A stretch of DNA of 64,000 nucleotides from Phylloscopus collybita (taxonomy: Eukaryota > Chordata > Aves > Passeriformes > Phylloscopidae), in contig JAJNNQ010000009.1 of the NCBI GenBank assembly GCA_027886175.1, forward strand, positions 13,179,501 through 13,243,500, read 5' to 3'. A program made the translations under genes and the position numbers. The notes below the pieces were generated by a model. It saw only the letters and a program-made list of their open reading frames with translations. It searched no databases and was not told the DNA's origin. Position 1 is the stretch's first letter; each line of letters begins with the position of its first letter. Shown here in pieces: positions 1-13,600 of this stretch.

Positions 1-3000
1 TGAACCCAACTGTCCACAAGTTTGGATTTCAGCTAATCCCCATCTCTGCAGGTACAAGTGAAGTCACCCACATGCAAGCAAAGCATGAAGGCTTATGACC
101 CTTGAAATCTGATGCCCAAGGCTAAGGGTGCTTTAATTACTGCCATGCATTTAATTACTGCCTAATGCTATGCATTTCCTAGTGGTTTCCACACCCAGAC
201 ATCTTCTGGGACTGGTCATTACCCAAAACACAGTAGACCGACAGATCCTGTAGCTTGACTAAATAAAACATTTCCTCCAGTTCCACTTTGAAAGTTTTAA
301 GATCTCTTTTCTATCCAATACTGTAGAGTTTGGGGAAAAAAATTATTGAGGTGTTCTATTTTAGTATATTATTTGACAATATCAGGTTTTCAGGTTTAGG
401 AATCTACATACAAATGAGAAGGAGTTGTGAAAGCTTCTGATTGATGGACTGTCTTTCTTTCTGACAATTCTAATTATTTAAGGATTGCAAATGTTCAAAT
501 ACTTCAAAAACCAGAGGCAGTATTTTGCTGCTTGTCAGCAGTGTAACTGAGAGAGTGGCTCTCCTAGATAAATCCTTGCAACGTAAGAGGTTACAATCTG
601 ATGTGTGATAGACTTAGACTTCTCTGGTGTCAATCTCAAGATCTTTTTCTCTCTGTGAAGCCCTACTATCCCTTACTGCTCCAGTACAATGCTTCAGCAC
701 ATATGTATTTATTTTGCCAAATACCACCTCTCTCACAGTTACAGACTTGAGGACTAAAGCATGACTCAATGACTGTAGAACTAGGATCTTAGTAAAAGTC
801 TGAAGATGCAGTAAATTTCCTGTTTAATTCCTATAAAATTCTGGAAATATGTGCCCACCCATAGATAAGCAGGTTCTTTGTAAAGAAGGAAAGAAAACAG
901 CTTTTAATCCTTTCCACGGTCCCTGCAGCATTCCCATAGGTTCACAGGTAAAAAAAAAAAAAAACAAAAACAACCCTCCAAACCTGCTTGAAAGCTAGCT
1001 CTCAATTGAAGTGTTGTGCAAGATAATCATCAAAACTGACCACAAAGGACCATAAGTAGCAAAATATCCCCAGATGATCACTGTGAGAGCTGAGAGCAGT
1101 TATCAGTACTGTGATGCCTGTTGTGGAAAAGCTCTTGGCAGGGAAGGAAGCAGTGCAGTGATGTTCCAGCCTGCAGATGGAAAGCAAGTCTGGAAGCTGC
1201 TCTAAGGGAGCTGCTGCAATGGAGGGTTGCAATGGGAACATGGACTTTTGCTCTGAATCTGTGGGAACAAATTACCATCATCCTTTGTTCTCAACTGATG
1301 TTTGCTCATGCAACTGATTTTTGAGTGACTGCCCATTTCTGAACTTCAGTGCAGTAACTTATAAACTTGATATCTTAATGTAGCTGGGGAAAAGAATGAA
1401 GGAGAAAGGGGAAAGGGGAGAGAAATCTGCTAGCATCCATATTCCAGAGGGAATTAATTCTGTTGTATTTTAAGGTTTCCTCTGTGGCTTTTAAGTTATT
1501 TCCTGAAATCTGTAATTACATTCATGCAAGATCCGCATCCAGCTTTTGCTAAAGTAATGTTGAAGCAGAACAAGTGATAAGTAAACCAATTTTTTCTTTG
1601 ACTATCATCTCATGTTTTGTTTATCAGCTGATGCTCTAGCAAGTAGTTTCTGCTTGAGGGATTGTTGATAGATAGTTCCCTGAGATAGCTCAGTATCTCA
1701 GCTACCTTGTCCCTGTGAAGTCCTTTTAAAACTTTGAGAAAAATTTCAGTGTTCACCACAAATTGACTTTGGAACTTATTGGTAGTTCAGATCCTTGACA
1801 TCACTGAGGGTGTGTGGTGGAGCATGTGGGCAAAGATGCAGTGCAGGGAGTCAAAAGAAAGTACTGGGACTGTTTGGGGTTTTTTTAGTGACAATCAGGA
1901 ACCAGATTCAATTTCACGTGGTGCAACAACAAGGGCGCTCCAGCATGCCCAGATCACTGCCTCAGTGCATGAACAACCTCCCACCTGTGGGCACAGTCAT
2001 CAGTATGTCCCCTGAATTGCCTCCCTCAGAGGAAAAAGGGGATGCTGGAGGATTACAAAAATTCCTCAGGGTACAAGAGAGCAACAACATGAATGTTTGA
2101 GCATCCCAGGTGCACAGAATAATCCCCACTTACAAAGCTGAAGATTCGGGAACTTATATGACAGTTGTGTTGACCATACCACGGCTGCTGTGCTCTTCTC
2201 CTTAGAGAAAATGCTCTGTATTCATGATCATTCCTTGTTCAGAAAGGAAAATGTTCAGGTTCCCTGGTCAGACTGGCCACCAGTGGTCATAGAACAAGAG
2301 AGTAAGAATCCATATTACCTGACAATTAAAATATTTTATCATTGTAATTATTGCCAGACACAACATACACCTCAATTTTTTTAATCTACAAATGTGGAGT
2401 CATCCTCCTTTTATTTATACCTACTTTTGAACATTAGTTAAATTTCTGTAACTTAGGTGGAAATGAGAGAAAAAACAACTACAGCTTTTGGAGATTTCTG
2501 CTTAAATGATAGTAGTTAGAAGATGAGAGACATAAATGAACACAATACCTGTGGGGTTTGACAGGTGACTCAAATACAGTATGTTTTAAGAATAGACATG
2601 AACTCAGTGCATGAGGGGAAGAGTCATCCTCACGATTATCTTCCTAGTTGGAAAAAATTACACTTTCATGTCAACAACATGCAGAGATGCCTGGAAGGTG
2701 TTGCCAAAGACCATCCCAACAGTGCATCTGTGTTGTAAATGTATTTGAAATCGGTCAGCAACAGCTATGTCATCTTGATTTGCTTGCTAGTAAGATGATG
2801 TAATGATGCTCTGGAGAGATGGATGTACAGTTAGCTGGCAATAAAATTTTTGGCTTTTCTGACTTACTGAAATTTTGGAATTCTCAGGGGTGTATTTCTC
2901 TGACTTTGTACCTTGTCTCTTAAATAAAGAAACACCCCACTCTGGACATATCTATGATACTACCTCTTCAAGGAGAAAGGGATGCCACACATTTCTTTCT

Positions 3001-6000
3001 GAAAACTGCAGGTGCAGAAACTAGAGTATGGACATTTTTTCACAGACATGAGCTATGACAAAAGTTTGCACATTATCAGCCTTCTTATTCAGAATAGGGC
3101 TACCTTATGGTTGAGAACAAGTTACATTTCAGGGCCTACTGGACCCTGAAACAGAGCACTAGACTTCATTCCAGAGAAATATCAGTTCAGGGAGAAATAT
3201 GAAGTGCCTTCTCATTGATAAGTGTTGTTTCCAAGACAATCTCTCTTTCAGCTACAGAGCCATTTCCAAACATGAAAGGATCCTGGCTCCTTGTGGACAA
3301 GGGAAGGATGTGAAAGTCCAGAGAGGCACCTCTGCACATGGGATGGTGATGACTGTGGTCTCCTTCCTTGTGGCAGATAAAGCAGCATATGGGTCTTTTG
3401 ACATCTTTTCCCCTCAGTGAAGCCCTTCCTCACTTTTTTTTTTTTTTTCCTCACAAAAAAACTGAAAAAACCTTCTTCAGCATCTCATCACTGAGAGAAT
3501 TGTTCAGCGCAGGATTTTATAAATCATATCTTGCTACATTTATGGAAGTTACGACCCACACTTTTACAGTCAGGGCTGTGGGCCTATTTACTCAAACTGA
3601 TTTCACTGTAATGCTAGATGGTTGTCCCTGTTGTAATGAGGTCTTAAATTTTTTCCCTGTTGCTCTGAGCTGGTATTCTCCAGGTCATGGGAGTACCTTC
3701 ACTAAACTAACAGCGTGTTACGTATAGTAGCACTGTCATGGCTTTGAGGGCTCAGTTTTCAGAGAGGTGCCTAATGTTCTTGAAGATGATGCTCAAGTGC
3801 AGACAGGATGTTTGGCTGTGTTCTGCTTCAGATGGCTTTTACCATCTTTTCTTTATTGCTGCCAGGATTTTCTCTTGCCTCCCCGGGGACACCAGATGCA
3901 TCCAATGAGTCAGTTCCAGCTTCGAAGCTGAAACGGGTCATGGACGGGAGCCATGTGTTGTTCAGATCCTTGCATGGAAGGGAATTTCCTTTTTCTCTTG
4001 CTGGACCAATTCACTCAATAAGAACTTGGTTTAGATCAAATTGGTGTTGCTTTTAGCTAGCTCGAACCTTTTCTAACCCTACCCTCAATTCCAAGTTTTT
4101 ATTATGTGCTAAAAGGGGAGAGTTGCCTTAAAAGAAAACTGGTGCCTCAGTGTGCCTTGCTCCCAGCTTAAGTGATAGGATAGGAGTTTTCAACACAAAA
4201 GTCACAGGCTGTAGCTGGTGAAAAATTAGACAACAGTCAGAGGCATGCTTCTCCCCAGTGCTGCATAAGTAGATACATAACATATAATGTACTGCAACAT
4301 CACAGCAGGTCTCCCAAATTGAAAACAAAGAGGAATAAAAGACTGCCGTACCTTGGCTCTTAAATCCCTGAATGTGTTTTCTGTGTTGATTAGTTACTTT
4401 GATTTGTGCTTCCCTGCACAGCTCATTTTTCCCTTTAATAAGAGTTTGGCTTGTAAATTGTCACTTGCATTTGCACCAAACAGTGCAATTAGGCTGGAGT
4501 GACGGAATATATTACATTGTTTGTTTTCCATTATGTTTATTCCAGATGGTTTTTGTCACTGACTCTTTTTCTGAGCTGGGCTGTTAATAAACATAGGATA
4601 AATCTAATGAATAAATTTGCCTGCTTGCTACAGATCTGTGGTGGTGGCTGAGATGGGATTATGCCGCTGAGTAATGGGTTCTCAGTAGAACTACAGAAAT
4701 GTTAATTCTTGCTAACTTGTGAGAGGTAAAGTGTGCCCATGGTCAGTGAGAGGTTAAAGCAGATGCTTATGTGGTGGGTTTTTTCCTTTAAAAGACATAC
4801 ATTTAAAATTTAAACTGAGGTTATGATGAGTTCATAGTTGTGATGCTTTATTGCTTCTTTGGACAAAGGAAATGTTTTATGGTACAGCAACAGAGTGAGT
4901 ACCCCTTCTCAAGCTTTTCACTGTCAGGAAGCACCTCTGTGCCCTTGAGTCAGCTGTTTCAGTTTTTGTCTTGGTTCCTGAACAAATGCTTCTTTCCTTC
5001 TGCAACCATCTTGTCTCTTCAAATAGAAGTTGTTATAAGTCCCTGACTAGGCTGGAGATGCCTAAAATCGATTTTAGAGAAAGAACTGGAACATTTTGGA
5101 GAAAACATATGGGATAAAGAAGAAATGTTGATGTCTGCAGGGCAGCAGGACTCCTCTTAATCTGTTCACTTGCCAAAGTGGTGTTAACTAAAAAAAATGA
5201 ACACTGTGACAGCAGGTCTTGGAAAAGTCATAACATTTAAGGAGTTTTCCAGTAGAGGCCTCTAAGTTTTTTCACCAGAAAGGAGCATAAGAAAACCCAG
5301 CATAAAATACAACATGGTCTGTCCTACCATCTTGCGAAAGTTTTAAAAGCTGCATGAGAAGAGGTGACTGTGGTTGCTCAGCAGTGGGATCTTGATTAAA
5401 GTGAGCCTTGGTTAAAGAGCACATATTTTAGAAGATAAGCTAAAAGCAGATTATAGAAAACAAATTTTGGTTCTACTAACATTTACCACTTTCTCTGAAC
5501 TCCTTCTGGGAGCTTATAAGCAGAAGCTGCCAGCAGTGCTGCCTGTTGTCAGTGCAGTGGCTTCTCACGTGTCTGTCAGCTGCTTAGCTCTGCTCTGACC
5601 AAAAGAGACACCTTCAGTGTCTCTGTCTCTGAAGGTAGCGCAGGGCATTGCTTCCCCAAGTGAACAACCAAGTGATGAACACTGGAAGAAGAAATTGTTC
5701 ATCTGGGCTCACATGGACCCACTTGCAGCAGGCTGGGGGCTCAGTCAGTGCCATGAGCTGGGTGGCAGTGGGTCTCAGCCACAGTGGAGAAGGGAAAGGT
5801 TCTAGGAACAGGAATAGACAAGGAAGGGGAAGGAGAAGTAAGAGGTATGGAAGCAACAATTCAAGAAGGCTCCAAAGGAATGGGGAGCTAAAAAGGGCTA
5901 GAAAGACATGGCTGTTTTGGTAACTGAAATATAAGGAAAATGAGGATACAGCCTGTACCCATAGCACTGGGTGCCTGGCCAGGCTGCAAGGTGTGAGAGT

Positions 6001-9000
6001 GTTAACCCTCTGGAATTAATTCAGAACATTCCAGGGCTTGAATTCACATAGCAAAAACAAACCTTGTGCCAGGCTTGTTGCCTATGGGGCTTATGCTCTG
6101 CCTTTTGATTCAATCATTTAGGAATGCAAAGCTCTTCTACCAGGTCTGGGCTTTAACAGCATCTTTGCTTTGTCATTACAAGACTGTTGCTGACAGTGGA
6201 GCAGATCCACAGCAATGAAATTCATGGCAAAAATGTCCATGTCTGGCTGCAGCTGCTCAGCCACACTGTTTCTGTAGGGCCCAATTCACATCTGGACTGT
6301 GCTTTCCTTCCTCTGTGTCTTACCCTCCACACTCTTCCTAGGCACCACTGCATGTCCACTCATGCAGTGGGGCAATGGTGAGTCTGCTCCACAGATGCCC
6401 AATTAAGGCTGAGTGTTTACTGTGAAATAAGATGAATTAGCCACCTGTACATCAGATTCCTGAGTGTTTCACTGGTGGGGAGAAGGAGAGTTTAGCTATC
6501 CCCAGCCTTCTCTCTCTGTATGCATTGTCACACTAAAATGCAGCAAGGTGCAAGCTGGACAGCAGAACTTGGAGGCAGACAAATGGGGCTTGGCCAGGAT
6601 AGGACTTGGTTTTTGGAATTCTGAACAACAGCTCCTGCTTCTGCCACTGAAATCTTCATTTACCCCAGGTTCTGGCCCTCAGAAGCCTCCAATGAGAGCT
6701 TCTTCTCATTTCACATCTTTCTCTATCACACTCCTTACTTTCAAGCCGAGCATGATCAAATGCTTTTGTGCCACTTCCCAGGCATTCCTTTGGGTGGAAG
6801 ATGTCTTCAGATTTCAGAGTTATGCCTCCTCTGCTCTCAGACCCACCAGTTTAATTTTTCCTAGGATCCTTGAGGCTGGAAGTACTCTGTAATTCTTACA
6901 ATGAGAGGTGGTCTACTGAGAAGGTACATAAGGAAACATTGTGGTGTTATTTTTTGTCCTATTAAAAAGCGGAGAAGATGCAGCAGGCATGATGTTTTTG
7001 TTGATTTATATATGATAGTTTCTATTCAATGGAGTATAAGAGAGAATCAAGGATCATGGGCAAATTTCTATTTGGTAACTCCTTGAAAAACTGGAAATGA
7101 CCATGACATAGTCTGATGATTTCCCCTGGATTTACACCAGTGCCAATGAAATCATAGTTCAGTCCCAATGGACATGGACAATATATGCAGTGTGCTAAAA
7201 CATATCTGAATGCTGATTAAGAGTTCAATAACAATGGCATTTACTAAAGATAATTTAAAAATGCATTTTCTTGTGTCACTACGCCCATACGCTCTATTAT
7301 GGTCTTTTCTGATTATTTCTGTATTCGTTGAGCACCTTGGCCATAAAAATGGGCAGCAATTGCAAAGTCTTTAGTGAACTTTGTGAAGTATTCCAAACTT
7401 CTCATTTTATGGTATTTTGCTGTCAGCTTAGACTTTCTGAGTCACATTTTTATAACTGCAAAATGCATTACTGTATTTGGAAACATTTCATGTACAGTTT
7501 TGAAAGAAAAAGAATTTATAACACCCAAATATTATGCCAGGAACCAAAATTCAGTTTATCCATCTCCTTTATGAAAAGGATATTTTAGCCTCTTATAAGA
7601 AATATTGATAATAATTATCGTATCTCTGCATTGACCTTGTTAACACCATGCAGGATGGTATTTAAAAACTGTTAAGGAAAACTGTTTCACTTAGAGATCA
7701 GTTGCACGGCAATTTTTGTAGCATACTCAAATAGAAAAATGTTCTAGGTCTATTATTAGGCTCTATCCAATTCTACTCATGCCATTAAAGATGATTCATA
7801 AAATACTGCACATCTGATCCAAGTCAGCTTCTGTCCTTATAGCTTCCATAATCCTATAAACCACACCAGTGCCCATACATCACTTGATTCACATCACTAC
7901 CCCCACTTAGTGATGCATTGCAAAATGTGCAATGTACTTGAAACTGATGACCCTTTCACCTAAAATAAAAAAAAAAAAAAAAATAGAAAAAAAAAAAGAA
8001 GTGCTCTCAGTCATGGGAGTAGAAAGCAGAAGAATAGCACTACAGCATGAATCCTCCATGGAGATGGATGTAACAGGAGCTACGCCTTGCATTGAAGATT
8101 TCATGAGTCTTCAATTGATTTTCATCTCTGTAATATGCTAATGTGTTAGCTTTACAGTGTAGCATGCTGCCAGAGCATTGCAACAACTGTACTCAATGCC
8201 AAATGCTAAAAAAGCTTCTTGAAATATTACTAAATAAGGTATTGTGAATGTTCTTCATGGGAAAAATAAGTCCATTCCCTGAGTAGCAAGAATAAGAGCA
8301 TCTCTCAAGTCTAATAGCTGTTTGTCAAGTGCTTGTGCTTCTTTATGGTGTTTTTCTTCCCTTTCATTTAATTTCTCTAACTTTCAGTCCTGTCTTGATA
8401 ATTTTTTAAACTAAAATGATCTATAATTTACTTTATTATTGTTTGAGATACATTTAGAGGAGTAGCAACATACCAAGATTTCAGTATATAAAAAAATCCC
8501 AGTATCTGAAGGCTACTTATTTGGAAGAAAATGGTGCTAAGAGCTTAAATTCAGTACTGCTGCTGGGTCTGTTACTATATTTCCTATATAAAGGGGTCTT
8601 TTTAGGATAATAAAACACTCTCTACAGGTTTCCATGATGGCTAATTGCCTCACACAGTCTCTGGCCAGGAGGAGAGCACTGTACTCACTTGGTGAATGGG
8701 AGCAAGACCTGGCTATGAGGGAGAGCAAGCCATGGGCACCAAAGGATTATGATCATAATGCTAATATTCAAAGCTGGAACTCAAGATACTTTTTTCCACA
8801 GTGGGGTATTCAGCTCTGGGGATAATTAAATGGCAGCATAATTCAGCCTGACAGTCCTCTCCCAAAGGGACTGTGCAATAGCCCTCAAGGCAGCACCAGC
8901 CTGTTCTTGCTCCTTTCTCTCTCCTGCCACATCTCCTCGACCACAGCAGGCTCCTGCAGAAGATCCAAGGGCCTTCTCAGCACTCAGCTGGTGTATGAAC

Positions 9001-10222
9001 CCTGCAGATGTGTCCTGCCTTGGGCTGGCAGGTTTTGCAGCCTATGCTGAGTCTGCTGACCCTGCACATCCAGTAGGCTCGTCACCATAGGGCACAGGGG
9101 CTGCCATTCGACCCCTGCTTTACAAAGGGTAATGAATCTCAGGCAGGGAGACACAGGCACAGGGGCACCACAGCAGCAGCACAGCAAGGAAACAAGCTGA
9201 TGAAATATCTCTTGATCTGCTGGTCCATGTGGAGGACTCCCACATAGTCCTGAGGCTGTGTGATGCTGGCCATCACCTGGGCACAGTATGGCTTCAGAGA
9301 GAAAACAGATAAACCCCTTCTATCTAAAACATCTTCTATACAGTGCATTAATTCTCCCACAGGTTGCCAAGATCACTTTATTTACTGTTTAAAGTCTTTA
9401 ATGGAACTTGAAAAGTCTCCAAGATTATCACTAAAATGTGCAGTGGGGACAAGCGGAAAAACTAAATTTATCACTGGAAAAACAAAAACAATACTCTTGT
9501 GAGTGGTTAGAAATCAGTTTGGCACTGCAGTTAGAGCACTTCAGTGTCTTTTTATATAAAAACTGTTTTTCTCAGTTTTCTTCAAGTCCAATCAGTAATC
9601 ATTTGTTTTGTCGGGTTTGTATTGGCCTGACAGTTTTCATGTCTCTCTCATTCACAGCCTGATTTCTCAGTTTGCTAAAGGACAGCTGATAAAACTCAGT
9701 TTCAGATAAACCAAAAATTACATTTATGCCATAAATACCCTCTGTGATTATGGGAAGACACGGTCAGTCTCTTTTTATTGGCAGTGAAACCAGTGCATGA
9801 AGTATGCTTGAAAATAATTGTTCTTTGTTTTCTCAGGGACATCATGCCAAAAACTCTTTTTTCAGCACTGTCCTTATCTGAACCTTTAAACCCTTTCCTT
9901 CTAAATGATGAAAAGTAGTTCCCTGTACACCCTGTAAAATCCTTTTTCTCTCCTTAAGGTATCCATATCCACTATACACAATAAAGAGAAAAGGAAATAT
10001 GTCATCTCATGAGCACAACAGTCATACCAACTGCTGTGGTGAGATTTTCTCAGTTGCTAATGATTTACAATGGAACCTTTATGCTTTTCACTTAGCTCCT
10101 AATAGTGTTTCAGAAATGTCTTAGTTTATTGCCTGGGCTATCAGAAGCCATTATGATCAGATTGCATATTTCAGTGGTAAAATCACCAAAGACCTTGATT
10201 CTGAGGGTGTACAAGAGATGTT
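1..10222. other. Non-coding stretch upstream of C1QTNF7, no gene recognised
   Basis: I find no open frame here with the composition, splice signals or homology of a real exon; the short open frames look random. The stretch probably belongs to the intergenic space or long 5' introns of C1QTNF7, whose coding exons start 20 kb further on; that is inference from the usual long 5' part of this gene. It holds an A15 run at 950-964, a T15 run at 3434-3448 and an A-rich patch at 7961-7999. Non-coding first exons of C1QTNF7 could lie here and cannot be recognised by sequence alone. Confidence 0.6.
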
Positions 10223-10690
10223 ACAGAATCACAGAATGGGTAAGGTTGGAAGGGAGGTCCAACCCCTCTGCTTAACCAGGATTCCCCAGAGCACATTTTT
10301 CAGGATTGTGTCCAGACTACTTTGAGAAGGAGACTCCACAGCCTCCCTGGGCAAACTGTTCTGGCACTCGGCCGCTTGCACAGTACAGAAGTTCTTCCTC
10401 ATATTCAGGTGGAATGTCCTGTGCATCAGTCTCTGCCCATTGTCTCTTTTTCTACTGCCTGGCAGCACCGAGCAGAGCCTGGCTCCATCCTCCTGGCACC
10501 CTCCCTTCAGATACTGACAGACATTGATGACCTCCCCTCTCAGTTTTCTCTTCTCAAGGCTGAACAGGCCCAGCTCCCTCAGCCTGTCCTCAGAAGAGAG
10601 ATGCTCCAGTCCTTTTGTCATCTTTGTTTCCTTCCTCTGGACCTGCTTCAGGAGCTGCATGTGTCTCTTGCACTGAGAAGTCCAGCACCA
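10223..10690 (-). mobile_element. CR1 LINE 3' fragment
   Basis: Read on the minus strand, this is the 3' end of a CR1 non-LTR retrotransposon. The + strand opens with the reverse complement of the CR1 tail (…AATCACAGAATGG…AGGTTGGAAGG…). The minus-strand frame still shows the end of the CR1 reverse-transcriptase ORF, with pieces such as RLRELGLFSLEKRKLRGEVI, YLKGGCQEDGARL and FHLNMRKNFCTV. The copy is 5'-truncated, as most CR1 insertions are, and diverged. The left edge is clear; the right edge is approximate. Confidence 0.9.
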
Positions 10691-13600
10691 GCTCCTTTCA
10701 CAGAGCTGGTTGCCTTTCACAGTGCCTGCAAAGTACCCCGAGTAACTAGGAGCTTTAATTATGAATTAATAACCAAAGCAGAGATTTCACCAAAGCTTCC
10801 TCCCCTCAGCTGGAGGAAGCTGGACTGTGGGTGGGGGCCAGGTCATGCAAGTCACCATCCCTCAGCAGCAGGCTGTTTCTTTGACTCAGAGAGGGCTTTG
10901 GAGAGCAGCAGCGAGGCTGTTTTCACTCAACATGAAATTTCCATCGTGAATTACACTGCAAACACAACAGCAACAAAAACAAAGTATTTCTTTCATTATG
11001 TTTCATATTTATCCACACTCTATCCTCATATTATAGTCATCACAGTGTCTCAGCAATAGCAGGATGGTGCAGGATGGACAGACCAGGACATCTCTCCCTT
11101 GCAAATAGCCTACAATAGTTGTGTTTTTCTTCTCTCTGTTTGTGCTTTATGGGTATTACTTAACTCCTCTGGTATCACTGCAGGGCAGGAAATCATTGCC
11201 CTCTATATGGAAATAGAGAAATGAAGAGGATTATGTTATTTACCCGAAGCTAAAAAGGGAATTGTTATCAGCACTAGGATGAGAACTGATGATTTTTCTT
11301 AGTGCCTGGTCCTGTAATGCAATTAGCAGAGCAACCTCCCTTCCCCTCATCTTCTGCTGTGTTACCCTCCACCTGTGAGTGGCACTGACTCCAGCAGTGC
11401 TTGATATTTGAAGTTGAATTTTGCTGTTAAGATTAATTTCCACTCAACAGGATGACTCCAACCAATACATTCTTGCATCTAAGAGAAACATTAAAATGTG
11501 GCTTTGAGTTAAAGGGACATAAGAATCCCCTTTAACCGTGGCATGAGCCTGATGCTTAAGGAATTTTCCAGGAACAAGCCGATGCTACAGCAACATTTTT
11601 TGTGCCATCTAGTGGTTGCAGAAAATCAGATGCCAGGCTCTGCCCCTATGTGCTACAGTACCACGGTGCTAGAGCAAATCCTGCTCCTGCTCTGACAACC
11701 CCTGCCCTTAGGGCTGCTTGTGCCACTTTTTCTTTTGCTGCTCCTGTTGCTGCTATTTCGCTTGGATGGCTGTGAGCTGCTAAAACTCTGGAAAGCTGCA
11801 GTAAGAAGTGGTCTGGAAAAAGAGATAAGTAAATGGATATTCTCAGGACTGCTCTCAGCTTACATGAATGCTGTGTTTCTGTGGAATAGGGAACACTTTT
11901 TACACTGCTTGGAGAGTGAGAAGGAAACTATGGGGAGTGAGGAAGCAACCAATATACACAGAATATTACTAATTTGTTTCCTGAGGAGAAGGGCACAACC
12001 AGGTGCCTTGGAGAAGGGAACTCACTGCTCCACTGGGCTAGACACCTTCAGGAAGGACAAGCAACTCTGAGAGAGAACCGCAGGGATGGGACTTAGACCT
12101 GGGGTTATTTTCAGCCATCTTTTTGATTTACTTCTCAAAAAACACAGATAGGGACTGATTTCTGCATATAGCCCTGATCTTTAAAAGCACAATCAAAAGA
12201 AATAATTCTCTAGCAAGGGCAGTGATGAAGAACTGCACCACATATGCTTAACTAAAAACTGCCCCTAAGAGCTAAGGAAAACCAGACAGCACCATAAGCA
12301 ACAGTGACATTTTTCTATGTTTTAGTGGAAGATGCATTTTGTAAGGGATTTAAGTTGCTTTTAATCTAGCACATTTTAACTGAGAATAGTGATGAGAATA
12401 AATATGATAGTTCCTAATGCAGATAGAGTTTAAGATACAAAAAGCAATAAACAAAATGTATTTATTTGTCACAGTTGACCTCTGTGTTACATAGAACGTC
12501 CAATGCTATCTGCTGAGATAGTTTTGCCCCGGCGAAGCTAAGCAGCTCACCAGACTTGGTCAACATTGTTTCATACTTTGTCTGTACACACATTAACACA
12601 TTTGGTAAAAATATAACAGCTTGCTGAGAAAAGCTTCCGTGTTTGGATTGGACTGCCTTTGACAATCCCTCAGCAGCCCCACGGGCCTAGTTCAAGCCAA
12701 TGCCAAGACCTTGGTAAATGAGCAGTCCAAAGACATTGGGTCCCTGCCATTCTCCAACACTCCTCACCCAGAGGCCACGCACCATGACCAGCACTGGGAC
12801 AGGTTCCTGCTCCCACCCCAGCATAGGAAAGCTGCAAATAGATGGCCTCCTTCAGATCCAGCTGTGCCAACCCCAGCTTGTCCCCTGCAAGTCCCACTGT
12901 CCCTGGCTAGTTAGGGCTCCCCACTCCCTGACAGACACAACAAACCAGAGCAACAAGAGCTCTGTTATTCCCACTGGAGTAATTTTGACTGAAAGAGGCC
13001 AGGAGACCCATTCAGAGCGCTCAGCAGAGCTGCCTGTGTGCCCAGGAGGCCAGCGTGGGCAGGCAGGTAGTGACCTCTCCTGTCACCACCCCCAGGTGCA
13101 TGTCTGCACCCTGCATGAGCTGAAGAGGATCTGGGATGGCTGTGCCAGCAGAGCTGCGAGGGCAATAACCTCCAGCAGTGAGGCTTGTAATCCTCATCTG
13201 GCACAGCTCTCTACAAATAGAACATCTGCCCACAGCCTAAAGAGATGTTCCAAAACTGATTTAATTAGACCAGCACAAGCACCCATCTGGATACTTTCAG
13301 CTCTTTGGCTCCCATTCACCTAGCAAACAGCAATGGATAAAAATCGCCTTCACCTGCCCCAGTTGCAAATTGGTCAAGAAGGAAAGGATGATGTATCAGC
13401 CATGCCAGGATCCTAAACTTTTGACAAACACATCTGGTGAGTCCTGATGAGGTGCTTTATGAAGCTGCCACCTGAGATCTCCTGCTCAAGGTGGCCACAT
13501 CTGCAGAAGGGGCAGTGGGGGAGGGTGTGCCTGCAGCCATGCAGAGCCCAGAGCTCAAACAGCTGGTTCTGGTGGGTCCAACAAGCTCAGGAATGGGTTC

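Noticed and set aside
10229..10720. A 163-codon minus-strand open frame
   Set aside because: It is the decayed end of CR1 ORF2, not a host gene.
12711..13323. A 201-codon plus-strand frame with shadows on the other strand
   Set aside because: It has no recognisable domain and is open in other frames too because of local GC content. A real exon could not be excluded, but nothing supports one.
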